Of a DNA stretch of 64,000 nt, positions 1-11,029 are shown piece after piece. The number at the start of each line of letters is the position of its first letter. The stretch's first letter is position 1. The stretch is from contig QRDG01000529.1 of NCBI GenBank assembly GCA_012064385.1, forward strand, positions 1,078,512 to 1,142,511. Reading direction: 5' to 3'. The position numbers were made by a program, and so were the translations under genes. Source of the stretch: Puccinellia tenuiflora (taxonomy: Eukaryota; Streptophyta; Magnoliopsida; Poales; Poaceae). The notes beneath the pieces are model-generated. The model was given only the letters and a program-made list of their open reading frames with translations. It had not been told where the DNA came from and made no database searches.

Positions 1-2663
1 TGAAGGAGCATTGGAAAGACTGAACGGCATGACAAGCCATTCATAAAGACCAAGTTTTGTTTTGAATGCGGTTTTCCATTCATCTCCTTCATGCAAACGG
101 ATTTGGTGATAGGAACTTTTCAAATCAATTTTGGAGAAGATAGTGGTACCACTAAGCTCATCTAGCATGTCATCAAGTCGTGGGATAGGATGTCGATACC
201 TCACCGTGATATTGTTGATGGGACGGCAATCCATGCACATTCGGAGTGTGTCGTCTTGCTTGGGGACGAGGATGACCGGAACGGCGCACGGACTCAAGCT
301 TTCACGAACATGTCCCTTGGTGAGGAGTTCTTGAATTTGGCGCTCGATCTCCTTTGTATCCTCGGGGTTGGTACGGTATGGCGCTCGATTGGGTAGAGGG
401 GCGCCGGGAATGAGATCGATGCGATGCTCGATTCCACGGAGGGGAGGAAGTCCTTGAGGTAGTTCATCCGGAAAAACATCTGTGAATTCCTGCAAAATAG
501 ACAACATAGACGTAGGAACTTGGGTTAAATCGTTAGTATCTTTGCCATCTCCTTTGCATAAGAGCACGAAGTGGAAATTGGATGGGTTTGCTCTCACTTC
601 TCTCATCTCACTTTTGGTGGCTAACAAGACGACGCCGGGACTCACTCTTTTCCCTTTCTCACTCATATTTGGCTTTTGGCTCTCACTCACGTGAATGTGG
701 TTCGCTCTCTCACCACTCAACTCACTAGAGGATTGTTTTTCTTGCGCTCTTACAATTGTCTTGGCATTGTCGGCGATAATTTGGCTTGGTGTCATTGGGC
801 GGAGCACTAGGATCTTATTGTTCCATTTGAAGCTATTGTAGTTGGTGCGCCCATCATGAGTAACGGCCTAATCAAATTGCCAAGGGAGGCCAAGAAGTAA
901 GTGGCAAACCGACATTGGTACCACATCACAATCCACCGTGTCCTTGTAAGAGCCAATCTTGAAGGATACTTGAACCGTGTGTTGGATCTTCACGGTGCCG
1001 GAGTCACTAAGCCATTGCACATGGTAAGGATTGGGGTGCTTCTTGTACGTCAAGTTGAGTTTCTCACATAGCTCCTTGCTTGCCAAGTTGTGACAACTCC
1101 CACTATCAAGGATTACCTTGATTGATTTGCCGTTGATGCTTGCCTTGGTTTGGAACAAGTTGCATCTTTGAGTGTCATCACCTTGGTTGATTGTAGTCAA
1201 GACTCGAGTGACAACTAGAGTGGGGTTGGGATCACCATCACAATAGATGTAGTCATCGTCATCATCCAAGCTTTGCATCGTGGCCACCTTGTTCAATGCG
1301 TGGTACTCATCTTCGCTCATAGACTCATAGTCTCCATTGTCATTGACGATCATCACCTTTTTGTTGGTGCACTCAAATGACTTGTGCCCTTGACCTCCAC
1401 ACTTGTAGCAAGTGATATATGACTTGGCGGCTTCGGGTGAGGGCGTCGTCTTCTTGTAGGTGGTAGTGGGTTGCGGTGTAGAACTTTTGACATTGCCTTG
1501 AGCTTGGACTTGAGTCATGGGTTGTGTTGATGATGAAGCTGTAGTGGCGAAGAAAGACTTGGCCTTGACATACTTGAGCGCTTCGGCGACTTGGCGCTCG
1601 GCCTTCATGGCCTGATGAACTAGCTCAACAAGGTTCTCATAAGGTTGGAATTCCACTATCTTCTTTACGGGGTACGTGAGGCCATTCAAGAAGCGTGCCA
1701 TTGATTGTTCCTCGGACTCAACAATGTGTGCGCGGGAGAGAGTTGACTCCATCTCCTTGTAGTACTCGTCGACCGTCTTGAGGCCTTGTTTGAGCTCTTG
1801 TAACTTCTTGTACAAATCGCGCGCGTAGTGATGCGGCACAAAGCGCTTGTGCATTTCCGCCTTCATGTCATGCCATGTGTCGATTGGGTCCTCAAAGGAG
1901 GCTTGGAGTTGTTCCCACCATAGTTGCGCGTAGCCTTCGAGCTCTAGGGATGCGAGGTCAACTCGTTTGCCTTGAGGCACCTTGTAGACTCGAAATAGTT
2001 TGGAGACCTTGGATTCCCATGCAATGTAGTCCTCCGGGTCGTTGGTGCCATGGAACTTAGGAATGACGAGCTTGGGAGGATTGAAACGGTTTTTGTGATC
2101 ATCCTCATCATCATCATCATGGTGGCGATGGCGGTCTCGGTGACGATGCTTTGGATGGTGGCGTGGAACATAATCCTCATTGTCTTCAAGATCAACATGA
2201 TTGTCGGCCAATGCCACTCGTTGGGCTCGATGTGGAGGTCGGTCATGACGATGATTTCGATTATCCTCATGGCGGTGTTGGGGATCCAAGTTAGTATTTG
2301 GGATTGGTATCTCTTGTCAATGGCGATCTTGATGATGTTGATGGTGTACGTTCGCTTGAGGAGGAGGCGCTTCTTGACGATGTTGGTCTTGGTGTTGGTG
2401 AGGGTCCAAGTTCGCTTGTTGATGAGGCATCTCTTGGCGATGGCACTCTTGGCGATGGCGATGTCCTTGATCATTCTCACTCCGTGCGTGGCTCTTGCGG
2501 TGGAGTGGTGAGAGCTTTGCGAACTTGACCTTGAAGAGTGCTCATTGTTTTCACGTTGAGCGGCTTGATGGTGCTCCTCATAGCGGTGTAAGTTGTCGTC
2601 GATGTACCTCTTGAGAGCATCCTCTTGCTTGCCGAAGGCGGCGTCTTGTTCTTCCCTAGCCAT
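1..2663 (-). pseudogene. E1: family A Ty3/gypsy gag-protease-RT (broken, runs off window)
   Basis: Retrotransposon polyprotein read right to left. ATG at 2663 opens a MAREEQDAAF-type Gag with a His/Asp-rich N-terminal half, followed by the capsid region (about 1700-2080, WWEQLQ, RFVPHHYARDLY), a zinc knuckle CYKCGGQGHKSFEC near 1400, protease-like DSGSCHNLAS near 1100 and the start of reverse transcriptase (IPRLDDMLDELSG near 150-190), continuing past position 1. Two lesions are seen: a frameshift near 2490-2510, and a TAG stop near 868-870 where sister copies have Lys (LLGxPWQFD then stop). About 70 bp of Gag present in other A copies is missing near 2540. The coding frame after the TAG is open to the window edge. 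Clearly a dead copy. Confidence 0.9.
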
Positions 2664-3656
2664 GATAAGCAAACACAAGTGATATGTGGAATATGTGGTG
2701 GCTAATAACTGCTCTTACCTTGGTTGATAGTATTGGACAAGTGGGCTTGCCTTCCGAGACAAAGGTGTCACAAGAGTAAGAGTTGGTTGATTAGTGAGCC
2801 AAAAGCGACTCACACACACGCTTATGAGGAGCTTAGGAATGGCAAAGTGGCAAGAAATCGAAACGAAACCAACGAAAAGGCTATTGCAACAAGTGGAGGA
2901 TCACCACAAAGATCAAGAAGCAAAAGAGACTAACCACACAATCCGAGAAACAAAGGAAACTCACACGTGGAGACTAACGTGGATGGTGCGTCTATGGGGA
3001 GGAGCAACTTGGACCTAACGAAGACTATGCTCGTGCCGCACCACCGCTCGAAGGACAACTAGCTCAAGTGTATAGGAGGGAGCACCCAATTTGCACAAGT
3101 GGACACGGTTTTCTATTGGGTGTTGGAGCTTTGAGGTGGTAAGGATGATTAGGATCACGGCTCGGTTTTTTTTTTTTGAATCTTTTCTATTTCTCTCTGG
3201 CTTTATGCTTTTGCCCGAGCCGAGTCCGCTACAACTAGATGCTCACAAGATTATGATATGGTCACTTGGTGTCACACTAGTGCAATGCTCACACTATGAA
3301 GAGCTAGCTCCTAGGAAAAAGTTTCGCGAAAGGGAAGGGATGAGTCGGAAGCTAGACCTTTGGTTGCGTCGAGGTAGCAGAAATTTGCTCCGTGAAATCT
3401 TCAATCCGATAAATTTCGGGCGAAATTGGCACAAGGAAACACCAAAGGAAAGTGGGGAAAGGTCTTAAGCACGAGATCCATGGATCAAAACCACAAATCG
3501 CTCACCAAATCGAGAGATCGAACGAAATCCATATGGGCTATTTTTTTTTTGAAATTTCGAAATTGGTATGGGAAAGAAAAATTTTGGTGGAAAAATGGCT
3601 AATAAAAAGGTGGAAACACGATCCAAATCCATGGAAACCCTTGATCTGATACCAAA
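2664..3656 (-). other. E1 5' leader with primer binding site
   Basis: Untranslated leader between the 5' LTR and gag, about 1 kb as in the other A copies. The minus strand carries TGGTATCAGA (3645-3654), complementary to the 3' end of initiator tRNA-Met, two bases from the LTR. A/T-rich runs lie at 3167-3185 and 3540-3552. No conserved ORF is seen. Confidence 0.8.
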
Positions 3657-4014
3657 TGATACAGGGCTGGGCCCGATCTTCACGGATTTGAGGGGGAAAA
3701 GGGATGAACACGAAGAACACGGAGGGGTAGCGAGGGAGATTCGTGGCAAACAAAGAGGGTAAATAGCAAATCCTGCTGAGATCTCCACCCAACAACAAAC
3801 CCATCAAAAAGGTAGACTTTGGATCGAAGAATCAAAGCCAAACTTACTCTTGTTGAAACCGATTGCTCTTACCGGCCGGTCCACCAATCCAATAGAATCA
3901 CCGTAGTGAAAGATTGGTTTGCACTACTAGAGACACCTCAGTGAAAGAGTAGCAACAACAAGATCCATCCTCTAAGAGGAACCCTAGCACAGAGAGATGA
4001 GGAGCATGGCTCAC
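3657..4014 (-). repeat. E1 5' LTR, truncated by E2
   Basis: Left end TGATACAGGG matches the A LTR terminus (TGATGTAGGG in sister copies, here with a substitution). The LTR stops after ...GGCTCAC, where the E2 LTR begins; the sister LTR at 51150 continues with AAGTCTC at this point. CTCAC (4010-4014) would be the target duplication of E2, but its partner is not in the window. Confidence 0.8.
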
Positions 4015-5113
4015 TGATAAGGGGTGGCCCGATCTTCTCAATGAGCGGTGTTAAATGGATGATGATGATGGGTAACTTGCGAGATTCCGACGAACTCTCC
4101 GGCTGCTCCCCTGTTGCCAATGCAACAGCTCTTCAACCCAATGGATATTCGCGACGCCTCACACCGATGCAACGTAGCCGCCGGCCACGAAGCGGTTTCT
4201 GCGATCTACTAATTCCCAATGGAACAACAGATCACACTCAAACTTTGGTAGCAATAACCTCCAGATCGAAACAAAGTGGAGGGGTTGTATTCCTGATCGC
4301 AACAAAGAGGAACACGGTGAAAGATGAATGCTTGTAGCAATCCAATCTAGGGTTTTAAGCAAAAACGTGGTCTAACCTCTCACTAGCAGCCGGCCCTAGC
4401 TTTATATAGGGGGCCAACCAACCTAACACAAAAACCTAACTTGGTTCGGACTCAAACGGGTACAAACCGACCCAAAAGTGGGTTCGGCCGAAATCTGGCG
4501 CGCAGGCCGGGTCCAGGCCGGGCTCAGGCCGGGGCAAGGCCGGGCCAGGATTTGCATGGCACAGCCTAGCCGGCCTGGCCGGGATGAGGCCGGGCTGAGG
4601 CCGGCCGGCTCGGGTACATGCCCGGCCTAAACCTATCTGAGGCCGGGATTGGGGCCGGGCGGAGGCCGGACGCTTCGGGCACCTGGCCGGCCTAGGCCGG
4701 GCTTGGTTCGGCCTTCCTGCGTCTCGTAGGCCGGGGGCTTCGGGTGCCTGGCCGGCCTGAGGCCGGCCTCAGGCCGGGCTGCCTGTGCGTCTTCTTCTTC
4801 CTTCTTTGCGCATTCCTCCTGCTCCTCCCTCGCGCCATAGGTGTCGATGTGCTCCGATTCTTGCAGCTCCTCTGGTCCTCCTCCAATGCTTGTGTTATCA
4901 ACAACCCTAATCATACACAAATGCATAGACTTAGGCAGTATAAAGTTCTCATTATCACAAACATCATATTCAATTAAGAGTGAGTTCACCTGTTGTCCAA
5001 GTAGCTTGGCATGAGCTCTTGTCATCGGTCCAATCCTCACTTCATTGGGCTTGTCTTGAGCAACAACCTCATCGATAGAAGAGAATGGTAAAGGGCTAGG
5101 GATGTCCTCATCA
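4015..5113 (-). repeat. E2 3' LTR (family B)
   Basis: Bounded by TGATAAGGGG on the left and CCTCATCA on the right, next to a purine tract, so it is the 3' LTR of a minus-strand element. The minus strand holds a TATA-like CCTATATAAA (4401-4410) and a GGCCGG-rich array at about 4500-4790. Its right part encodes the integrase C-terminal motif GPMTRAHAKLLGQQ (about 4990-5030). Confidence 0.85.
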
Positions 5114-5815
5114 TCCTCCCCCTTGAAAAGGCGTCGATCTCGACGCGTCAAGGTCTTCTCCAGCATATGGCGTCAAATCAGCAACATTGAAAGTATTACT
5201 GACACCAAACTCAGTTGTAGGAAGATCTATCTTGTATGCATTATCATTTATCTTGGCAAGGACCTTGAAAGGACCATCACCCCGCGGCATCAACTTGGAC
5301 TTGCGCTGAACAGGAAATCTGTCTTTACGAAAGTGCACCCAAACCATGTCGCCGGGCTGAAAGATCACCTCCTTTCTCTTCTTGTTGACACGCCAAACCA
5401 TGTCGCCGGGCTGAAAGATCACCTCCTTTCTCTTCTTGTTGACACGACCTGCATTGTACTTGCCTTTCTTCTCAATTGCCTCTTTAGTCTTCTCATGTAT
5501 CTTCCTCACAAAATCTGCACGCTTCGATGCCTCCATGTTGACTCTCTCATGTAATGGAAGCGGCAGCAAGTCAAGTGGAGTAATGGGTTTGAAACCATAC
5601 ACCACCTCAAACGGACATAGTTGTGTGGTCGAATGTACCGCCCTGTTATATGCAAACTCCACATGCGGCAAATAGTCTTCCCACTCACGCAAGTTCTTCT
5701 TGATCATGGCTCGCAGTAACGTTGATAGTGTGCGATTTACCACCTCCGTTTGGCCATCAGTTTGGGGATGACAAGTGGTACTGAAGAGTAGCTTCGTTCC
5801 CAGCTTGCCCCAAAG
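5114..5815 (-). pseudogene. E2: integrase C-terminal fragment
   Basis: Encodes the end of a B-type integrase: HPQTDGQTEVVNR, the YNRAVHSTTQ region and the PRGDGPFKVL module, up to PFQGGG then stop at the purine tract. The tract has only five G, so the frame is lost just before the LTR-encoded tail; seven G in element C keep it open. A 54-bp tandem duplication lies within. The fragment ends at 5815 (...CCCCAAAG), where E3 LTR starts; intact elements continue with TGTCTTCC. Confidence 0.85.
5339..5446. repeat. 54-bp in-frame tandem duplication in integrase
   Basis: Positions 5339-5392 and 5393-5446 are identical copies. They duplicate 18 residues (RVNKKRKEV...GDMVW) in the integrase C-terminal domain, absent from element C at the same place. 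Confidence 0.95.
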
Positions 5816-5816
5816 T

Positions 5817-6239
5817 GATGAGGACATCCCTAGCTCTTATACACTTTCTCCAATTGAAGATGTTGCTGTTCAAGACAAACCAAATGAATTGAGGATTGGA
5901 CCAATGACAAGATCAAGAACCAAGTTATTAGAACAGCAGGTGAACTCACTCCTATTAGAATATGGTGTTTGTGATTCTGAGAATTTTATACTACCTAAAT
6001 CTATGCATTTATGTATGATCAGGGTTATTGATAACACAAGCGTTCATGGAGGAGAGGAGCAGCAAGGCGTGGAGGACATGGATGATCACATGAAGAACAA
6101 GCAGAATTCCATGGAGAATAAAATCCAGAACAAACACAACAAGTGCTTGAGGGAGGAGAGGGAGGCAGGAGCACAAGTGGAGAGACAAGTTGGAGGCGCA
6201 CCACACCTTGTTGCTGCGCCAAGAGAGGAGTCCTACTAG
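5817..6239 (+). CDS. LTR-encoded integrase C-terminal tail (E3)
   Basis: Open frame beginning at the LTR edge as DEDIPSSY and containing RIGPMTRSRTKLLEQQ, then a conserved ENFILPKSMHLCMIR block, then a charged Glu/Lys/Asn-rich end with stop at 6239. In a complete element this frame is the continuation of integrase across the polypurine tract (see element C). In this 5' LTR copy nothing upstream translates it. The motif resembles the CR motif described for CRM chromoviruses (assigned from memory). Confidence 0.55.
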   Translation, partial: DEDIPSSYTLSPIEDVAVQDKPNELRIGPMTRSRTKLLEQQVNSLLLEYGVCDSENFILPKSMHLCMIRVIDNTSVHGGEEQQGVEDMDDHMKNKQNSMENKIQNKHNKCLREEREAGAQVERQVGGAPHLVAAPREESY

Positions 6240-6372
6240 GGGTAGGACTTGGACCTGCGTGTTCCTTTTAGGCCAAACCCAATTGGGTCGGTTTGTATCA
6301 GTTTGGGTTGCACCCCAACCCGAGTCAGACTAGTCATGGTGCGCCTCAGCCCTTGGGCCGCACCCCTTCCCC

Positions 6373-6380
6373 TTTATATA
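6373..6380 (+). promoter_or_regulatory. TATA-like box of E3 LTR
   Basis: TTTATATA about 340 bp before the LTR end, in the place expected for the U3 promoter. Confidence 0.5.
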
Positions 6381-6715
6381 CCCCCTTGCTGCGCGTTGGA
6401 GGGTTAGACTACGATAAAACTAAAACCCTAGCTTCCTAGATTGAACTGCTAAGCATTCATCTTGAAGTATTGTTACTGCTTGCAAATTCTGCGTGTTATC
6501 TGTTGTTCCATTGGGAATAAGGAGGTACAGGACCACTTGTAGTCGGTGGCTACTTGTGCAAGCGTGTGGAGTTGAGAATATCCTTGGGGTTGCAATCTGT
6601 TGCATTGGCAATAGGGATCAGCCGGGAGAGTTCATCAGTATCACACGAGTTATCGATCCATCAATCCATCCTCTACATCATCATCTCACTGAGAAGATTG
6701 GGCCAACCCTTATCA

Positions 6716-7113
6716 TCTTGGTATCAGATTCACAGGTTTACTCGGTGAGATCGTTTCATCCTTTTCGTTTGAGTGATTTTATTCCTATCCAGAAAAAGCC
6801 ATACAAAAAAAGTAGGTTTAGATCGTGCCATAGCCTTAGATCAGCCCAATTTGCATCTCCTAGTTGTTGTTTGTGTTGGTCTGTGTGTTCCCTGTTTTTC
6901 TGTTTTTAGTTTCAAGTGTCTAGGTTTAGCGTTAGGGTTCGAGTTGTTGTCGAGTTGTTTCTGTTTTTCTAGTAGCGTCTATCCCGAAAATCCCACAAAA
7001 ATAACCTACTCGAGTTGCTTTCCTAGTAGGATCCGAGTGCTTCTTCTTTTCCTAACGCGGCACACAACTACCAAAAATCCTGCCGTGGGAATCCCTAGTT
7101 CGACTCGGATTAC
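6716..7113 (+). other. E3 primer site and partial 5' leader
   Basis: TGGTATCAGA at 6719-6728, three bases after the LTR, then T-rich leader with no conserved ORF. It is cut at 7113 (...CGGATTAC) by the V LTR. ATTAC (7109-7113) is the candidate duplication. The rest of E3 is not seen in the window. Confidence 0.75.
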
Positions 7114-8024
7114 TGATGTAGGCCAACCCAACGACAACACCATGTCAAGCACTCCAACGTACGACAAGCCACCAAGGACTCCAAAGGGTGGCAAGGAACT
7201 CCATGGACTCCAATCAACTAAGGCATACGCGTGGATGTGGAGAAGGAAGCGTCATGGACAAGGAGAGCAAGAAGGAGGCGAAGACAGGCAGGCCGGCCTC
7301 CAGCCCGGCCTAGGCCGGCCCCCAGGCCGGCACCCCACCAGAGCCGGCCGGCCTCCCAGCCGGCCTAGGCCGGCCCCCAGGCCGGCACCCAACCAGAGCC
7401 GGCCGGCCTCCCAGCCGGCCCAGGCCGGCCTCCCAGCCGGCCCAGGCCGGCCCCCAGGCCGGCACCCCTCCAGACGACGCCGGCCTCTAGGCCGGCCCAG
7501 GCCAGCCACCAGGCCGGGCCCCCTCCAGACGCCGTCGGCCTCCAGGCTGGCCCAGGCCGGCCCCCAGGCCGGACCCCCACCTTTCAGCCCCTTTTTGTAC
7601 TAAACTATAAATAGCTTTCCCCCTTTTCCATTTGAGGCAGAGAAGAATGAACTAGAGTTGAGCGTTGCTCCTTCCCGTGATGGGTTCCTCCGAGGAGGAT
7701 GATGAATCTCTTGTTGTTGCTACTCTTTCACTGAGGTGTCTCTAGAAGTGCAAACCAATCTTTCCCTTGTGGATTCTATTGGATCGGTGGACCGGCTGGT
7801 AAGAGAAATCGGTTTCATTAAGCGTGTTGTTGACTTGGGTTTTGGGATCCGGAGGCTGCTCCGTTGGGGGTTTGTTGCCGGGTGATTCTCCCTTGTAGGC
7901 TTCGCGAGTTATCCCCCACGAATTTGCCCTTTTCCCCTCGTGTTCTTCGTTACCACCTCCGTGTTCTTCGTGTTCATCCTCTTTTCCCCTCAAATCCGTG
8001 AAGATCAGGCAACACCCTACATCA
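7114..8024 (+). repeat. V 5' LTR (A-like, plus strand)
   Basis: Begins TGATGTAGG and ends CCCTACATCA like family A, but the first about 150 bp differ (CCAACCCAACGACAACACCATG). It lacks the GPMTRSR-coding block. It has a GGCCGG array (about 7285-7580), a TATA box (7605-7614) and a 3' half clearly homologous to the A LTR. Confidence 0.82.
7605..7614 (+). promoter_or_regulatory. TATA box of V LTR
   Basis: CTATAAATAG, conserved in sequence and position with every A LTR in the window. Confidence 0.6.
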
Positions 8025-8557
8025 TATGGTATCAGATCAAGGGTTGCCACGGATTTGCCTTTGTTTCCACCCCCAAATCCACAAAATTTTTCTTTGATTT
8101 TGCTAATTTTGAAAATTTCCACCAAAAATAGCCCCAAATTGCTTTTGAATCGATCTGAGATTCTTGTGAGTTTTGGTAAGTTTTGATCCGTGGATCGATT
8201 GCTATACTTGTTGATCTACCTCCCTTTGCGTTCCCATGGCCAAATTCCTTTGATTTCCCCTCCGATTTGGTGTTTTTCGGGCCGTTTTTCCGCCCAAATC
8301 GCACTTTTTCGCGTCACGGGAAGGTAGGCCGGCCGACCTCCAGCCCGGCCTAGGCCGGCCCCTAGGCCGGACCACCGGCAGAAGCCGCCGGCCTCCAGCC
8401 CGGCCCAGGCCGGCCCCCAGGCCGACCCCCCATAACTTTTCACTCCGGACTCCGTTTTTGGTGATTTTCATCTCTAATCGAAGCTACGGACAAGCTCTAC
8501 ATCACCACGGCGGTTGATCCATCATCTATTGCCACCAAATTTCGTGAGCAAGGAAGG
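8025..8557 (+). other. V primer site and leader, first part
   Basis: TGGTATCAGA at 8027-8036. The leader resembles the A leader (CACGGATTTG, TTTCCACC, GATCCGTGGATC) but carries a second GGCCGG array at about 8324-8429, outside an LTR. It is interrupted after GCAAGGAAGG by element Z and resumes at 33233. Confidence 0.75.
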
Positions 8558-9585
8558 TGATGTAGGGCTAGGCCCGATCTTCACGGATTTGAGGGGAAAA
8601 GGGGATGAACACGAAGAACACGGAGGGTAGCGAGGGAGATTCGTGGGCAAAACACAAGGATAACTAGCAAATCCTGCTGAGAACTCCACCCAACAACAAA
8701 CCCTCAAAAAGGTAGCCTTTGGATCGAAGAATCAAAGCCAAACTTACTCTTGTTGAAACCGATTGCTCTTACCGGCCGGTCCACCGATCCAATAGAATCA
8801 CCGCAGTGAAAGATTGGTTTGCACTACTAGAGACACCGTAGTGAAAGAGTAGCAACAACAAGATCTACCTCAACGAGGCACCCTAGCTACGAGGGAGGAG
8901 GAGCATAGCTCACACAAGTCTCAAATTCATTCTAGCCCTAGAATGGGGAAAGGGGAAAGCTATTTATAGTCTTAGTACAAAACAGGGCAGGAAGGTGGGG
9001 AACCGGCCTGGGGGCCGGCCTGGAGGCCGGCGGGTGCAGTCGGGTGGCCGGCCTGGGGGCCGGCCTGGAGGCCGGCAGGAGCAGGCGGCTGCGGCTGGCG
9101 CAGGTGGGGCTCCGGCCTGGGGGCTGGCCCAGGCCGGCTGGGAGGCCGGTGGCCTCAGGTTGGTGGCCGGCTGGGAGGCCGGCGGTCTCGACAGGGTGGC
9201 CGGCCTGGGGTCCGGCCTAGGCCGGCTGGGAGGCCGGCCAGCACAGGAGGGGTGCCGGCCTGGGGGCCGGCCTAGGCCGGGCTGGAGGCCGGCCTGCCTG
9301 TCTTCGCCTCCTTCTTCTTCTCGTTGTCCATCCTTTGGGGTCTTCTCTTGGTCACCTTCTCCATCATCTTGGACCTCTTCTCGACTCCATTGTGGGTCAT
9401 CATCCGGTTGGACCCTGAGTATGCACAAGGTACCGGCATGAGGTAGCAAACAATTCAAAGGGAGGTCGAGATCACACATCGAGAGGAGCGAGGTCACCTT
9501 TTCATGAAGAGCTTTGACTCTTGATCTTGTCATTGGGCCAATCGGCATGGTGTCCATGGTGTTGTCCACATGTGGGGCTACATCA
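8558..9585 (-). repeat. LTR_5 of Z (outer left)
   Basis: 1028 bp, TGATGTAGGG...GGCTACATCA on the plus strand, minus orientation. TATA box complement at 8960-8969; GGCCGG array about 9000-9300. The distal part encodes IGPMTRSRVKAL (about 9500-9545). On its right it meets leader sequence (GAAGCTATACC) instead of a polypurine tract. It shares with LTR_4 a shortened array unit that LTR_1 and LTR_2 retain. Confidence 0.85.
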
Positions 9586-10001
9586 GAAGCTATACCTTTG
9601 ATGCCGTCGAGGTAGCGATGAAGCGACACGAAGATGAACTCGGTGAATAGTCATGCGGCGGTAGCACCGGCCGAACGGGCGGTAGGACCGATTGCGGGCG
9701 GTAGTACCGGCCGTTCGGACGGTAGTACCGCCGGCGACGAATTGCGCGGCACGCTTGGACTTGGAGCGGAAAAGGCCTCCGGAAAACACCAACGGAAAGT
9801 GAGGAAAAGGTCTTAAGCACGAGATCCGTGGATCAAAACCACAAATCGCTCACCAAATCGAAAGATCGAACGAAATCCATATGGGCTATTTTTTTTGAAT
9901 TTTCGAAATTGGTATGGGAAAGAAAATTTTGGTGGAAAAATGGCTAATAAAAGGTGGAAACACGATCCAAATCCGTGGAAACCCTTGCTCTTGATACCAA
10001 A
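9586..10001 (-). other. 416-bp leader segment with primer site (left)
   Basis: The first 416 bp of an A leader: primer site TGGTATCAAGA at 9989-9999 (one extra A relative to TGGTATCAGA), then leader up to GGTATAGCTTC, directly joined to LTR_5. An equally long, near-identical segment lies at 31803-32218. The same leader subtype continues without interruption in E11 (47345 onward, CGACACATCC). Confidence 0.85.
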
Positions 10002-11029
10002 TGATGTAGGGCTAGGCCCGATCTTCACGGATTTGAGGGGAAAAGGGGATGAAAACGAAGAACACGGAGGGTAGCGAGGGAGATTCGTGGGCAAAACACA
10101 AGGATAACTAGCAAATCCTGCTGAGAACTCCACCCAACAACAAACCCTCAAAAAGGTAGCCTTTGGATCAAAGAATCAAAGCCAAACTTACTCTTGTTGA
10201 AACCGATTGCTCTTACCGGCCGGTCCACCGATCCAATAGAATCACCGCAGTGAAAGATTGGTTTGCACTACTAGAGACACCGTAGTGAAAGAGTAGCAAC
10301 AACAAGATCTACCTCAACGAGGCACCCTAGCTACGAGGGAGGAGGAGCATAGCTCACACAAGTCTCAAATTCAGTCTAGCGCTAGAATGGGGAAAGGGGA
10401 AAGCTATTTATAGTCTTAGTACAAAACAGGGCAGGAAGGTGGGGAACCGGCCTGGGGGCCGGCCTGGAGGCCGGCGGGTGCAGTCGGGTGGCCGGCCTGG
10501 GGGCCGGCCTGGAGGCCGGCAGGAGCAGGCGGCTGCGGCTGGCGCAGGTGGGGCTCCGGCCTGGGGGCCGGCCCAGGCCGGCTGGGAGGCCGGTGGCCTC
10601 AGGTTGGTGGCCGGCTGGGAGGCCGGCGGTCTCGACAGGGTGGCCGGCCTGGGGTCCGGCCTAGGCCGGCTGGGAGGCCGGCCAGCACTGGAGGGGTGCC
10701 GGCCTGGGGGCCGGCCTAGGCCGGGCTGGAGGCCGGCCTGCCTGTCTTCGCCTCCTTCTTCTTCTCGTTGTCCATCCTTTGGGGTCTTCTCTTGGTCACC
10801 TTCTCCATCATGTTGGAGCTCTTCTCGACTCCATTGTGGGTCATCATCCGGTTGGACCCTGAGTATGCACAAGGTACCGGCATGAGGTAGCAAACAATTC
10901 AAAGGAAGGTCGAGATCACACATCGAGAGGAGCGAGGTCACCTTTTCATAAAGAGCTTTGACTCTTGATCTTGTCATTGGGCCAATCGGCATGGTGTCCA
11001 TGGTGTTGTCCACATGTGGGGCTACATCA
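10002..11029 (-). repeat. LTR_4 of Z (inner left)
   Basis: 1028 bp. Its left end adjoins a primer site and its right end adjoins a polypurine tract plus integrase, so one LTR is both the 5' LTR of the 416-bp unit and the 3' LTR of the coding unit. TATA box complement 10404-10413; GGCCGG array about 10445-10740; IGPMTRSRVKAL tail coded about 10955-11000. Confidence 0.85.

Larger units (their letters stand above)
5816..6715 (+). repeat. E3 5' LTR (family B, plus strand)
   Basis: Starts TGATGAGGACATCCC, ends CCCTTATCA, and is followed by a tRNA-Met primer site, so it is a 5' LTR in plus orientation. TATA-like TTTATATA at 6373-6380. It lacks the GGCCGG array found in the E2, C and F LTRs. It interrupts E2 integrase; CAAAG (5811-5815) is the candidate target duplication. 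Confidence 0.88.

Noticed and set aside
2050..2511. Hydrophobic Met/Leu/Val-rich ORF resembling a membrane protein (also 29322-29576, 50058-50342)
   Set aside because: Antisense of the His-rich gag repeats (GATG/CATC-rich); recurs in every A copy at the same place and vanishes with gag frameshifts.
6716..6735. tRNA-like sequences next to LTRs
   Set aside because: Only 10-12 bases complementary to initiator tRNA-Met; these are primer sites, not tRNA genes.
8964..9629. Long Pro/Arg/Gly-rich ORFs across the GGCCGG arrays (also 7252-7603, 10408-11013, 31140-31846, 32633-33307)
   Set aside because: GGCCGG units contain no stop codon in most frames, so several overlapping frames on both strands stay open. 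Only the LTR-edge part with IGPMTRSR is conserved as protein.
8558..11029. Stand-alone TRIM-like mini element (LTR-416-LTR)
   Set aside because: Flanking 5-mers differ (GAAGG and TCTCC), there is no purine tract before LTR_5, and the right LTR belongs to a coding unit. The only matching duplication spans the whole of Z.
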